From contig NZ_KB893500.1 of NCBI RefSeq assembly GCF_000374085.1, forward strand, positions 20,006 to 84,005: 64,000 nucleotides of DNA, read 5' to 3'. Below are positions 16,522 through 26,540 of this stretch, piece by piece (the stretch's first letter is position 1; every line of letters starts with the position of its first letter). The notes below the pieces were generated by a model that saw only the letters and a program-made list of their open reading frames with translations, searched no databases and was not told the origin of the DNA. Source of the DNA: Spirosoma spitsbergense DSM 19989. GTDB taxonomy: Bacteria; Bacteroidota; Bacteroidia; Cytophagales; Spirosomataceae. Both the position numbers and the translations under genes were made by a program.

Positions 16522-18816
16522 ATGAAAAAAATACTATCAATAGCTTTGATGGCGGTACTGATGTACCTGCCCTATAGCCAGGTGAGGGCTTCTTCGCACC
16601 GCGAAGCCCCGCTGATCTCCAATGATCCACTGGCCGATAATACCGACGTGTATGCGTTCAAGAGTCCAACCGACGCGGAGAAAATCATCCTGATTGCCAA
16701 CTATATTCCGTTTGAAGACCCGGCGGGTGGACCAAACTGGTACACGTTCGGTGAGAACATCCGGTATGAAGTTCACGTCAAGAACAATGCCTCTACGGCT
16801 GGTGATGACATCACTTACCGGTTTACCTTCAAAATAGTAAACGAAGACCCAACCACGTTTTTCAACATCCGGTTGGGTAAGCAGAACCAGAAGGCGACCT
16901 ACACCTGCGAACGCAGCATCAACGGTGGTCAAACCTGGATGACCATTATCAGCAATGGCGTAGTGCCACCGGCTAATATTGGACCCCGTTCCATTGAGAA
17001 CAAAACGGTTGGTTTAGGCGCAGGTAGCTACAACGAACTGGCTACCAAAGCCATCACAACGGCATCGACAGGAGAGCGGATTTTCTGCGGACCGATCGAC
17101 GATCCCTTCTTCGTTGACCTGGGTGGCATATTCGACGTGGGCAACTTCCGCACCGGAGCGCAGGCCCGCGATGCCGTTGCCAAGTTTAACTGTCATACCA
17201 TTGCCATTGAAGTGCCCGTTTCGACGTTGCAAAAGAGTGGCAAAACAGTAGCGCAGGCAGCTAACATTCTGGATGGCGATTATGTCATCGGTGTATGGGC
17301 GTCGAGTAGCCGTAAAATGATCAAGACGCTGTACGCGGCTGGTGATGTAGGCTATGATGGCAAGTGGGTACAGGTGTCCCGTCTGGGCATGCCCCTGACC
17401 AACGAAGCTGTTATCCCAATCGGACAAAAAGACCGCTGGAACTCGGTTACGCCTTACGCTGGTAATGACCTTCAGTTCGCCAAGTATTTCACCAACCCTG
17501 AACTCGCCCTGTACATGGACGATTCCCAGTTTGGTAGTGCGGTTCCAGGTTTGAAAGCCCTGCGTATTCAGTCAAAATCACTGGGTTCGTTTGACTTCCG
17601 TAATGGCAAGCCCGGCCTGTTCGGTCTGAAAGGCAATGCAGCCCTGGATGGTACGGCCCTGGCCGAAGCTGCTTTCGGGGGTGTATTACTGCCTGATAAC
17701 GCCAGCCCACGGGCAGTGGATTTGCTGCCTATCTTCTACACGGGGGTGCCTAACCTGAAGCCTTACCAACTGGCTACCGGCAAAGCAGGCAATCCTCTGG
17801 CTGCTGGCAAGCCCTTCATTAACAACTTCCTGCCCACCCTGGGTGACATGCTGCGGCTGAATATGGCCGTTCCCGCTACCCCGCGCAATGACCCTAACTT
17901 CTCTTCATTGGGACTGGTGGGAGCAGCGGTGCTGGGGTTGACCAACTCGACCTACACCAACATCAACCTACAGTTTATTCCCAACATGGATGGTTTCCCC
18001 AACGGACGCCGGCTGGAGGATGACGTGACAACGATTGAGTTGCAGGCCGTGGGTGGTGTAGTACTGGCAGCCATTGGTCTGTGGTACGACGACTATACGC
18101 CGAACGTTAGCCCAAGTCCGGTAACACCGATGCTGGGCAATGTATTGGGTTTCACCGCCGGTGTAACGAAAAACGATACGACCCTGAAAGCTGCCTTCCC
18201 ATTTGTACAGGACCCATGGAGAGGGTTTATCGGCAATCAGTACATGGGCCCTCAAACGCCGGTTACAAGTCCCCTGTCGGCAACGGTAGTAGCCTATAAC
18301 TGTAGTACAGGTGCTATTACCTACGGTCGTGTTGGTGGAGACCCTGCCCGCACAGTTGAGTATCTGGCTCCTGGTACGGTGAACGGGATGTGGAGCACTA
18401 ACGTAAACCAGCAAATTGAGGCTCCCTTGCGGATGGATGCGAACAGCAGCCGTATACTCATGATACGGGCTCGTTATGTGGGTGACCCAGCGTCAATGGT
18501 TACCTACAATTTCGACTTCCGTACCCCCTGTGGGCAGGCTCGTGTAGCGGCTGAAAATGTAGCTCCGCTATCGATGCGTCTGCTGGGTAACCCGACCACC
18601 AATAGCGACGTAACGTTTGAGGTAAACGGAGCCGTTGGTCAGACGCTGAAACTGGGCGTTACCAACAGTCGCGGTCAGTTTATCAATCAGAAAACAATCT
18701 CTGAAGCGGGGACGGTCGAGCGTCATACGCTGCCATTGGGCGAACAGCCAGGCACCTACTTCCTGCAGGCAGTAACGCCAACGGGTAGCCAGACGATCAA
18801 AGTAATTCGTCACTAA
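16522..18816 (+). CDS. Exported DUF4331 protein with C-terminal sorting domain (second of tandem pair)
   Basis: 764 residues. Signal peptide about 1-23 (to VRA|SSHREAP). The DUF4331 domain covers about 24-560. It is followed by an extra beta-rich segment (about 575-670, from NQYMGPQTPVTSPLSATVVA) and a last 80 residues that look like a type IX secretion (Por) C-terminal domain: LGNPTTNSDVTFEV, LGVTNSRGQ, LPLGEQPGTYFLQ and a basic end. It is therefore probably exported across the outer membrane, while its twin lacks that tail. A terminator follows the stop. Confidence 0.85.
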   Translation: MKKILSIALMAVLMYLPYSQVRASSHREAPLISNDPLADNTDVYAFKSPTDAEKIILIANYIPFEDPAGGPNWYTFGENIRYEVHVKNNASTAGDDITYRFTFKIVNEDPTTFFNIRLGKQNQKATYTCERSINGGQTWMTIISNGVVPPANIGPRSIENKTVGLGAGSYNELATKAITTASTGERIFCGPIDDPFFVDLGGIFDVGNFRTGAQARDAVAKFNCHTIAIEVPVSTLQKSGKTVAQAANILDGDYVIGVWASSSRKMIKTLYAAGDVGYDGKWVQVSRLGMPLTNEAVIPIGQKDRWNSVTPYAGNDLQFAKYFTNPELALYMDDSQFGSAVPGLKALRIQSKSLGSFDFRNGKPGLFGLKGNAALDGTALAEAAFGGVLLPDNASPRAVDLLPIFYTGVPNLKPYQLATGKAGNPLAAGKPFINNFLPTLGDMLRLNMAVPATPRNDPNFSSLGLVGAAVLGLTNSTYTNINLQFIPNMDGFPNGRRLEDDVTTIELQAVGGVVLAAIGLWYDDYTPNVSPSPVTPMLGNVLGFTAGVTKNDTTLKAAFPFVQDPWRGFIGNQYMGPQTPVTSPLSATVVAYNCSTGAITYGRVGGDPARTVEYLAPGTVNGMWSTNVNQQIEAPLRMDANSSRILMIRARYVGDPASMVTYNFDFRTPCGQARVAAENVAPLSMRLLGNPTTNSDVTFEVNGAVGQTLKLGVTNSRGQFINQKTISEAGTVERHTLPLGEQPGTYFLQAVTPTGSQTIKVIRH
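17364..18189 (+). repeat. Near-identical tract shared by the two DUF4331 genes, copy 2
   Basis: Partner of 15603-16428 (offset 1761 bp, no indels). Confidence 0.85.
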
Positions 18817-18828
18817 ATAAAATCCGGT

Positions 18829-18870
18829 AAGCCGACTGCGTACATTTACGCGCAGTCGGCTTATTTTTTG
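18829..18870 (+). terminator. Intrinsic terminator after the DUF4331 pair
   Basis: AAGCCGACTGCG (18829-18840) pairs with CGCAGTCGGCTT (18851-18862), followed by ATTTTTTG. Confidence 0.85.
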
Positions 18871-18896
18871 TTAATACGTCTTCATTCTCTCTCTAT

Positions 18897-20213
18897 ATGA
18901 ACGCATTTATTACTTCTGGCAAAAAAGTCTTTTTACTAGGCCTTCCGGCGTTTCTTTTTCTGTTATTGCTGGCACAAACCGGTTGTACCAGCAAACAGAA
19001 AACAGAAACCGCGAGCACATCCATTATGGACATTCCGCCCCTTTTTGAACGGCGGGGTGAGTTAGCTACGGCTGTGGAGTGGCAGCGCACAAAAGAAAAG
19101 GTGGCTGAACTGAACGACAAAATCAGAAAGGAGCCAAATGATGTAAAGCCCCGGCTTCAGATTGCCATGATCTATCTGGCCGAAGCCCGGATTACCGGTG
19201 AGCACCCTTATTACTATCCGGCAATTTTGAAAGTGCTGGACGGCGTGCTGGCAATGGAACCAAAAAACTTTGAGGCAACTACCTTTAAGGCATCCGTCAA
19301 AATGTCGCAGCACCAGTTTGCCGAAGCCCGCGACCTGGCCGAAAAAGCCCGTCAGATCAACCCGAACAATGCCTATGTATACGGTGTACTGGTCGATGCC
19401 AATGTAGAGTTAGGGAATTACGAGGAAGCTGTAACCATGTCCGACAAGATGCAGGCACTCAAGCCCTCGCTGGAAGCCTACTCACGGGCCTCGTACCTGC
19501 GCGAAATTTATGGCAGTTACCCTAGTTCTATCGAAGCGATGAAACTGGCCGTGCAGGCTGGTTTACCCGGTTCTGAACCCCAGTGCTGGAGCAAAAACAC
19601 CCTGGGTCATTTGTACGAAACAACCGGTCAACTGGATAAAGCCGAAAATCAGTACGATGGCATTTTGGTTCTTCGGCCCAGCTATGCATTTGCGATGGCC
19701 GGAAAAGCCCGGATTCAGAAGGCCCGCAAGCAATATGATCAGGCGCTGGCCACGCTGGATAAAGCGGCTAAAATAATGCCTGAATTTTCGTTCCACGAGC
19801 AAATGGCCGACATATATGCCTTGCAGGGAAATAAGGACAAAGCCACCAAAAAATACGCTGAAGTGGTTAAAATGCTGGATGACGATGCCCGTTCGGGCCA
19901 CGCGGTCGATCTGGAATTATGTAAGCTTTATACCAAAACGGGTCAACTGGATTCGGCACTGGTGTATGGACTGAATGAGTATAAAAAACGGCCTAACAAT
20001 ATTGATGTCAACCATGCGCTGGCCTGGGTGTATTTCAATAAGCATGACTTGAAAAATGCTCAAAAACACATGCAGGTTGCTATGCGTACCGGCAGTAAAG
20101 ACCCCGAATTATTACAGGAAGCAGGAGCCATTGAACTGGCCCTGGGCAATGCGGCCGAACACCAGAAATTAGTGGCAGCTGCCCGCAAAACAAACCCAAA
20201 TTACACGCTGTAG
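18897..20213 (+). CDS. TPR-repeat lipoprotein
   Basis: 438 residues. A hydrophobic N-terminus ends in AQTGC (Cys30), a plausible but not ideal lipobox. The rest is a chain of tetratricopeptide repeats from about residue 65 (for example NNAYVYGVLVDANVELGNY and PSYAFAMAGKARIQKARKQY), which form protein-binding superhelices. It probably sits on the periplasmic side of a membrane as an adaptor. It lies 81 bp after the DUF4331 gene, past the terminator, and 31 bp before a small exported protein. A functional link with DUF4331 is suggested by position only. Confidence 0.8.
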   Translation: MNAFITSGKKVFLLGLPAFLFLLLLAQTGCTSKQKTETASTSIMDIPPLFERRGELATAVEWQRTKEKVAELNDKIRKEPNDVKPRLQIAMIYLAEARITGEHPYYYPAILKVLDGVLAMEPKNFEATTFKASVKMSQHQFAEARDLAEKARQINPNNAYVYGVLVDANVELGNYEEAVTMSDKMQALKPSLEAYSRASYLREIYGSYPSSIEAMKLAVQAGLPGSEPQCWSKNTLGHLYETTGQLDKAENQYDGILVLRPSYAFAMAGKARIQKARKQYDQALATLDKAAKIMPEFSFHEQMADIYALQGNKDKATKKYAEVVKMLDDDARSGHAVDLELCKLYTKTGQLDSALVYGLNEYKKRPNNIDVNHALAWVYFNKHDLKNAQKHMQVAMRTGSKDPELLQEAGAIELALGNAAEHQKLVAAARKTNPNYTL

Positions 20214-20244
20214 TTTTTTTACACACATAGTTCTCTTTATTCCA

Positions 20245-20640
20245 ATGCTCCGCTGTTCTCTCGCCCTTCTGCTGCTAATCAACTACCTGCTGGTGGTTGG
20301 CCTGGGTTGCATTAGCCGCCCGGAAGATCAGCAGGAGTTTTTGCTGGTACAAGCCAGTGAGGCCGGTAAGCAGTATCAGGAATGCCGGTACATGCGCATG
20401 GATGGGCTGGAAAATTTCCTGCTGGAATCATTGGCCAGCCGGTATCAGAAAGCGACCGACACGCCTAAGCATAATCTAATTTCGATTGTTAGTGGTGTGG
20501 ATTCCCATTGCCTGCCGGGCATGCAGTGGCCGATGCAGGAACCCATCTACGCCGATGCAATCAAGCCCTTGATTGTTGGTCAGTATGCCATCCCGCCCGG
20601 GTACGGCCATATTATACCCATACCTCCCAGGCTGGCCTAG
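20245..20640 (+). CDS. Small exported protein of unknown function
   Basis: 131 residues, not recognised. The N-terminus is a signal peptide (LALLLLINYLLVVGLGC, possible lipobox VGLGC). Three more Cys residues follow (Cys47 in YQECRYM, and DSHCLPG). The C-terminus is Pro-rich (PPGYGHIIPIPPRLA). It sits between a TPR lipoprotein and a TonB receptor on the same strand, so it may serve the same envelope process. A longer reading in another frame downstream (to 20762) is not supported. Confidence 0.55.
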   Translation: MLRCSLALLLLINYLLVVGLGCISRPEDQQEFLLVQASEAGKQYQECRYMRMDGLENFLLESLASRYQKATDTPKHNLISIVSGVDSHCLPGMQWPMQEPIYADAIKPLIVGQYAIPPGYGHIIPIPPRLA

Positions 20641-20877
20641 TCCCCGCCGATTCAACACCGTCAGGCTATTCCGTGGGGTACGGAGCTATCTTCCAGCCAT
20701 ACGTGGCTGTTTACGTTCTTCTTCCTGAGCGGCCTTACGGCTATCTCCTGCCATTGCACTGAGATAATTGTATTACGCCCGACTCCTGCACAACTGTCCT
20801 TACAGCTTGTGAGGTTATCCCTTATACTGCATAGAACGACTGGAAAAACGGGTGTTGAATCACCCCATTTTGCATTA

Positions 20878-23184
20878 ATGATGAAATTTCTATACGCTGT
20901 CCTGATTGTAGGGTTGGTTAGTGTACAATCGTATGCCCACCTTGGTCATGCGTCCGGTAAGGTATACGATCAGGCAACCAACCTGCCCCTGGCGGGCGTA
21001 ACGGTGCAACTGGTGGGACTGGGTAAAGCCACCCTAACGAATGAACTGGGCCAGTACCGCTTCGACGGGCTGGTAGCGGCCCCCTACAAAATTGAACTGT
21101 CGCACGTGGGGTTTAAGGCACAACTAATCGATGTAGTCGTGCATGATGACCAGACTACGTTTGTTAGTACCATCCTGTCGGCTACATCGGTTTACTTGAG
21201 CGAGGTGGTTGTCTCCTCGCAGCGGGCGCACGATCAGCAGCTGATCGGCAGTATGGACATCAAACTACGCCCAATCACCAATTCGCAGGAGATTTTGCGG
21301 CTGGTGCCGGGTCTGTTCATTGGTCAGCACGCGGGCGGAGGGAAGGCCGAACAGATTTTCCTGCGTGGCTTTGACCTCGACCACGGTACCGATATTCGCC
21401 TGACGGTAGACGGTATGCCGGTCAACATGGTGTCGCACGCGCACGGGCAGGGGTATGCCGACCTGCATTTTGTTATTCCCGAACTGGTAGAAGGCGTCGA
21501 TTTCAAAAAAGGACCGTATCGCGCCGACAAAGGGAACCTGACCACCGCCGGCTGGGTCGATTTCAGAACCCGCACCGCCCTCGACCGGTCCTTCGTGAAA
21601 CTCGAAACCGGTCAGTATGGTACCTACCGCGCCGTGGCTGGGTTAGATTTATTGAATACGTTCCGGCGGTCCGGCGGTCCGGCGATCCGGAAAGAACGGG
21701 ATAAAAATCAATCGGCCTATCTGGCATCGGAATATTCGTTTACCAATTCGTATTTCGATAATCCGCAGCACTTTAAACGGCTAAACGTAGTCGGTAAATA
21801 CCACGGACATCTGGCACCAAATACTAACCTGACCCTGACTGGCTCCACGTTCTGGAGCAAATGGAACCACTCCGGTCAGATTCCCGAACGGGCAGTAGCC
21901 TCGGGCCTGACCGACTTTTTTGGGTCCATCGACCCAACCGAAGGGGGCGAAACCAGCCGGACAAATTTCAACGCCCAACTCGTAACGGTAACGCCCCGAA
22001 ACCACGTGATCAAAAATCAGTTTTTTTACAGCAACTACAATTTTGAACTGTATTCCAACTTCACTTTTTTCAGGGAGGACACCATCAATGGCGATCAGAT
22101 TCGACAAAAAGAACACCGGAATCTGTTTGGCTACAACGGCAGCTACGCCGTTGAAACACGCGTTGGCCGTAGCCACTGGAACACCACTATAGGAGCGCAA
22201 TACCGGCAGGACTTAACCCACCACACCGAACTGTCGCACACGAAGGACCGGGTCATTACCCTTGAACAGAAGAACTTTGGCAACATCAACGAACTGAACG
22301 CGGCCGTATATGCCGATGAATTGATTGAGGTGTCGGATCGGTTTACGATCAATGCAGGGGTGCGGGTCGACTATTTCCGGAGTCAGTACGAGGATTTGCT
22401 GGCCCAACCCGTAACCACAAAGCACGCGACGGATGCCATCGTTTCGCCCAAACTGAATTTTTATTACACCATCAATCCACGGGTGCAGCTTTACCTGAAT
22501 TCGGGCAAAGGGTTTCATTCCAACGATGCACGGGTGGTAGTGCCACAGGGCGGCAAGGGTATACTGCCACCGGCCTACGGTTCCGATCTGGGGCTGATTG
22601 TCAAGCCATTTCCCCGGCTGCTCATCAATGCCGCAGCTTGGTATCTGTGGCTGGCGCAGGAGTTCATTTTCGTGGGCGACGAAAACGTAGTGGAACCCAG
22701 TGGCCGGTCGCGCCGGTATGGTGTCGATGTATCGGCCCGGTATCAGATCACCAACCGGACGGACGGAGCCAACCTGTACGCCGACGTAGACCTGAACACG
22801 GCTACTCCCCGCGCCATCGATTCAGAAACGGGCCAGAATTACCTACCATTGGCACCCCTGTTTACCTCAACGGGCGGACTGTCGCTGAAAAGCAATAGCG
22901 GCTTCGGTGGTTCCATCCGCTACCGGTATATCGCCGACCGGCCCGCTACCGACGATTATTCGATTGTCGCAACCGGTTATTTCGTCAATGATTTGCAGGC
23001 CAATTACAGTCATCGAAATTATACCCTTGGCTTATCGGTACAAAACCTGTTCAACGTACGCTGGAAAGAAACGCAGTTTGCCACCGAAAGCCACCTGCGT
23101 GGTGAACCAGCACCCATTACCGACATTTGTTTCACCCCCGGAACCCCATTTTTCGCCCGGCTCAGTCTGACATATTTTTGGTAG
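20878..23184 (+). CDS. TonB-dependent outer-membrane receptor
   Basis: 768 residues from the ATG at 20878; an in-frame GTG at 20809 would add 23 residues ahead of the signal peptide and is less likely. Signal peptide to about SYA|HLGHASG. Order: CarboxypepD_reg-like domain (about 25-110, SGKVYDQATNLPLAGVTVQL), plug (about 120-240, with RGFDLDHGTDIRLTVDGMP), then a beta-barrel ending in an aromatic residue (LSLTYFW). The plug contains a His-containing stretch SHAHGQGYADLHF. The ligand is unknown. It takes up a substrate with TonB energy; no SusD partner is adjacent. Confidence 0.88.
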   Translation: MMKFLYAVLIVGLVSVQSYAHLGHASGKVYDQATNLPLAGVTVQLVGLGKATLTNELGQYRFDGLVAAPYKIELSHVGFKAQLIDVVVHDDQTTFVSTILSATSVYLSEVVVSSQRAHDQQLIGSMDIKLRPITNSQEILRLVPGLFIGQHAGGGKAEQIFLRGFDLDHGTDIRLTVDGMPVNMVSHAHGQGYADLHFVIPELVEGVDFKKGPYRADKGNLTTAGWVDFRTRTALDRSFVKLETGQYGTYRAVAGLDLLNTFRRSGGPAIRKERDKNQSAYLASEYSFTNSYFDNPQHFKRLNVVGKYHGHLAPNTNLTLTGSTFWSKWNHSGQIPERAVASGLTDFFGSIDPTEGGETSRTNFNAQLVTVTPRNHVIKNQFFYSNYNFELYSNFTFFREDTINGDQIRQKEHRNLFGYNGSYAVETRVGRSHWNTTIGAQYRQDLTHHTELSHTKDRVITLEQKNFGNINELNAAVYADELIEVSDRFTINAGVRVDYFRSQYEDLLAQPVTTKHATDAIVSPKLNFYYTINPRVQLYLNSGKGFHSNDARVVVPQGGKGILPPAYGSDLGLIVKPFPRLLINAAAWYLWLAQEFIFVGDENVVEPSGRSRRYGVDVSARYQITNRTDGANLYADVDLNTATPRAIDSETGQNYLPLAPLFTSTGGLSLKSNSGFGGSIRYRYIADRPATDDYSIVATGYFVNDLQANYSHRNYTLGLSVQNLFNVRWKETQFATESHLRGEPAPITDICFTPGTPFFARLSLTYFW

Positions 23185-23268
23185 AGAATCCATAAAAAAA
23201 CATTGAGATTCGGTCATACCTAGTAGGATAAACAGTCGTTGAACTTTACTGGCTAAACCGCTCACTCT

Positions 23269-24744
23269 ATGTTACATCTGGTTCGGCAGGCGCAGGCTCA
23301 TCCGAAAAATACCGCCATCATCTCCGATGGACAGTCGTACACCTATAACCAGTTGCTGGAGCAGTCTGACCATTTTGCGCAACGGTTGCTGAATGGTCAG
23401 GCCGACCTGGCCGAAGCGCGAGTTGCTTTTATGGTTATGCCCGGTTTCGATTACGTTCGGGTGCAGTGGGGTATCTGGCGGGCGGGTGGCATGGCAGTAC
23501 CGCTTTGCCTGACCTATCCGCCCGCTTCACTCGACTACGTATTATCTGACACGGGGGCCGATATTGTCGTGGCTTCGGCTCGTTATACAACCATCATCAA
23601 ACCCCTGGTCGAAGCGCGGCAGCTTCGGTTTATTGAACTGGAGCAGTTGGATGAATACGACGCCATAATTCTGCCCGACCTGATGCCGGAGCGGAAGGCA
23701 ATGATCCTGTACACAAGCGGCACGACGAGTTTACCCAAAGGCGTGGTAACGACCCACGCTAACCTTGATGCCCAGATAACTTCACTCGTAACGGCCTGGG
23801 AATGGCAACCCACCGACCATATTCTGTGTGTACTGCCACTCCACCACGTGCATGGTATCATAAACGTGATTGGATGTGCCCTGTGGGCGGGTGCCTGCTG
23901 TGAGTTTTTACCTGAATTTTCGGCGGCCGATGTATTTGCTGCTTTTCAGCGGGGAACGATCAACCTTTTCATGGCCGTACCGACTATTTATTTTAAGCTA
24001 ATTACCTACTGGGAGCGTTTGCACACACCGGATCAGGAAGCCCTGACCGCCGTGATGCGCCCCTTCCGGCTGATGGTTTCCGGCTCGGCCGCGTTGCCCG
24101 TTACGGTGATGGAAAAATGGGAACGGGTAAGCGGACAGATTTTGCTCGAACGATACGGCATGACCGAAATCGGGATGGCTATCAGCAATCCCTACCGGGG
24201 TAAACGCGTTCCCGGCCACATCGGCCAACCGCTGGCGGGTGTGGGTATTCGCCTGGTCGATGACTACGACCAACCCGTTGCCGATAGCCAGCCGGGAGAG
24301 ATTCAGGTGCAGGGGCCAACCGTGTTTCTGGACTACTGGCAACGCCCGCAGGCCACGGCCGACGCCTTTACCGATGACGGCTGGTTCCGTACCGGCGACG
24401 TGGCCGTGGTAGATGACGGAAGTTATAAAATTCTGGGCCGCAGTTCTATCGACATCATCAAGTCGGGCGGGTACAAACTATCGGCACTGGAAATTGAAGA
24501 GGTGCTGCGTACCCACCCGGCCATTGACGACTGCGGAGTGATTGCCCTGCCCGATGAGGAATGGGGCGAAACGGTAGCCGCCGTGCTGGTAGCCCTGCAC
24601 CCCATTGACCTGGCCGAACTGAATCAATGGATACGGACGCAGTTGCCGCCGTATAAAGTGCCCCGGCAGTACCGGGTAGTGGCCGAATTGCCCCGGAACG
24701 CAATGGGCAAAGTGACAAAAAACGACCTCAAACAACTTTTCTGA
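23269..24744 (+). CDS. Acyl-CoA synthetase, malonyl-CoA synthetase (MatB/ACSF3)-like
   Basis: 491-residue AMP-forming ligase. The P-loop-like motif is LYTSGTTSLPKGVV, followed by PLHHVHGI, LERYGMTEIGMAISNP (the A5 motif in the form seen in malonyl-CoA synthetases), WFRTGDVAVVDDG and the C-terminal catalytic lysine in PRNAMGKVTKNDL. The combination of HHVHG and RYGMTEIGMA points to MatB/ACSF3, which activates malonate; other short acids cannot be excluded. It precedes an SSS symporter by a short coupled ORF, so the symporter could supply the acid. Confidence 0.75.
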   Translation: MLHLVRQAQAHPKNTAIISDGQSYTYNQLLEQSDHFAQRLLNGQADLAEARVAFMVMPGFDYVRVQWGIWRAGGMAVPLCLTYPPASLDYVLSDTGADIVVASARYTTIIKPLVEARQLRFIELEQLDEYDAIILPDLMPERKAMILYTSGTTSLPKGVVTTHANLDAQITSLVTAWEWQPTDHILCVLPLHHVHGIINVIGCALWAGACCEFLPEFSAADVFAAFQRGTINLFMAVPTIYFKLITYWERLHTPDQEALTAVMRPFRLMVSGSAALPVTVMEKWERVSGQILLERYGMTEIGMAISNPYRGKRVPGHIGQPLAGVGIRLVDDYDQPVADSQPGEIQVQGPTVFLDYWQRPQATADAFTDDGWFRTGDVAVVDDGSYKILGRSSIDIIKSGGYKLSALEIEEVLRTHPAIDDCGVIALPDEEWGETVAAVLVALHPIDLAELNQWIRTQLPPYKVPRQYRVVAELPRNAMGKVTKNDLKQLF

Positions 24745-24747
24745 CCG

Positions 24748-24873
24748 ATGGATTTCCTAACCGCCTTCCCGTACTGGGCCATTCTGGTCATCATGATTGT
24801 CAATGCCATTGCTGTACAGTTTATGAAAATAGACGTGCAGGATGACGAAAAGGAAAAAGAACCCACCAAATGA
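24748..24873 (+). CDS. 41-residue membrane protein coupled to the symporter
   Basis: Short ORF starting MDFLTAFPYWAILVIMIV and ending in the charged tail DDEKEKEPTK. One hydrophobic helix (about residues 9-27) precedes a Lys/Asp/Glu-rich cytoplasmic end. It begins 3 nt after the ligase stop, and its TGA overlaps the symporter ATG (ATGA). Very small single-helix partners are encoded next to some SSS symporters; a similar role here is an inference from position, size and coupling. Confidence 0.65.
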   Translation: MDFLTAFPYWAILVIMIVNAIAVQFMKIDVQDDEKEKEPTK

Positions 24874-26417
24874 ACTACCTCACTAACCACGCCACCGTGT
24901 TACTATGCATGGTGGTTTATCTGGGCCTGATTATCACGCTCGGCTGGTACCTGCAACGCCAGTCGGCCAAAACCGTTGGCGAATATTACGTGGCCAACCG
25001 CCGGATACCGGGCTGGGTGGTTTCGCTGGCTTTCTTCTCGACGTTTATCAGCACCAACACCTACATCGGGCAGGCGGGTGAATCGTTTCGGTACGGCCTG
25101 TCGTGGACGTGGGTGGGGCTATTCTGGGCCATTTTCTGCGTTGTGTCGTGGATGATTCTTGGTCCCCGGATGCGGAATCAGAGTATCCGGCTCAAGTCGT
25201 TTACGGTGCCGGACTATTTTCAGCTTCGCTACCAGAGTCCGCTTTCCCGGAGTATCCGGGTGCTGTCGGCCTTCATTATCCTGTTTGCTACTGTCTGGTA
25301 CATGACCGGTATTGCCAAGGGAATCGCGCATCTGCTGCAATCGGTTCTCGACATACCGTACATGTATGGTGCGGGTTTTATGCTGTTTTTCACCTGCTTC
25401 TATACCATTTCGGGGGGTATGTACGGCATTATGTGGACGGATGCAGTACAGGGCATTCTGATGTTTGCGGTGGCGATTCTAATGCTGGCCCTGCCCTTTG
25501 TGTACGTGGGCGGGTACGATGTGCTGATGGCCAAAATTGCTTACGTCGATCATGTGTCTAAAAAAGGAACGCCCATTGGCAGTGGGTTAGTTAGTTTCGG
25601 ACAGTTGACCTCGTTTCTGTACATTGCCGGGATTGGGCTGTCGGTGGGCATGAAACAGATTTCAGAACCCAAGCTCCTCATTCGGTTCTATACCGTGAAG
25701 GACCGGAAAGGCATGAAGTTCGCTATGACCTGGACCCCCATTTTTATGGGCGTATCGCTGGTGTGCGTCATGGGGCTGGGTGCGCTGGTACATGGTATGG
25801 TTTCGACGGAAGAAGCCGCCTATCTGGTCAACAATACCGACGAGGTAGTGGGCTTCATGCTGAATAAGTTCAATAGTCCGCTCATCAGTGGTATCTGCCT
25901 GATGGGACTTTTTGCGGCTGGTATGGCGGCTCTGGCGTCGGTGACACTTGTAGTGGGTACCACACTGGTTAAGGATATCTGGAACGTGTGGCGACCCATG
26001 CCCGTTGAGCGCATCATTCCCCGAACCAAGCTGGTCATGCTGCTGTACTGCGTTCTCGTATATTACTTCACGTTATTTCCGCCGGCGGGCGTGGTAGAGC
26101 TGTCGGCCTTTGCGGGTTCAGTGTACGTAGCCAGTTTTCTGCCCACTATTTTCGGAGGGCTGTATTTTCGCTGGGGTACGGATTTAGGGTCGGTGGCGTC
26201 GATGATAACGGGTATTGTGGTCAACATCATCTGGCGGTTTGGCGTGCGACCCAATTATGAATCAATGGCCGATGTACACGAGGTTTTCCCCGCGTTTATC
26301 GCTTCGTTTGTGGTCTACGTTTTTGCCAGCCTGCTTACGGCCAACCGCAAACCCAGTCCTGACCATCTGCACGTTGTGTTCGGTACGGAGCCAGTTACTA
26401 TTTTATCAAGTAGCTGA
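24870..26417 (+). CDS. Sodium:solute symporter (SSS family)
   Basis: 515 residues with about 13 membrane helices and the family sequence early in the protein: VGEYYVANRRIPGWVVSLAF, then STFISTNTYIGQAGESFRYG, which holds the Na+ site region. It moves an organic solute with Na+. The substrate is unknown; the ligase two genes upstream suggests a small carboxylate. It is translationally coupled to the 41-residue protein. Confidence 0.87.
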   Translation: MNYLTNHATVLLCMVVYLGLIITLGWYLQRQSAKTVGEYYVANRRIPGWVVSLAFFSTFISTNTYIGQAGESFRYGLSWTWVGLFWAIFCVVSWMILGPRMRNQSIRLKSFTVPDYFQLRYQSPLSRSIRVLSAFIILFATVWYMTGIAKGIAHLLQSVLDIPYMYGAGFMLFFTCFYTISGGMYGIMWTDAVQGILMFAVAILMLALPFVYVGGYDVLMAKIAYVDHVSKKGTPIGSGLVSFGQLTSFLYIAGIGLSVGMKQISEPKLLIRFYTVKDRKGMKFAMTWTPIFMGVSLVCVMGLGALVHGMVSTEEAAYLVNNTDEVVGFMLNKFNSPLISGICLMGLFAAGMAALASVTLVVGTTLVKDIWNVWRPMPVERIIPRTKLVMLLYCVLVYYFTLFPPAGVVELSAFAGSVYVASFLPTIFGGLYFRWGTDLGSVASMITGIVVNIIWRFGVRPNYESMADVHEVFPAFIASFVVYVFASLLTANRKPSPDHLHVVFGTEPVTILSSS

Positions 26418-26540
26418 AATACAGGACCAATACGTCTGTTCAGGCAATTTCCCGTTGAAATAAGGGAAGGAAAAATGCTGATAAAAGATTTTATTATCGG
26501 TTTCGTTATAGGCATATCATGCACCATAACGACCTATCCA

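Noticed and set aside
20508..20762. 84-residue open frame overlapping the small exported protein and running past its stop.
   Set aside because: No signal peptide or family, and it begins inside the better-supported gene; a frameshift joining the two would be needed.
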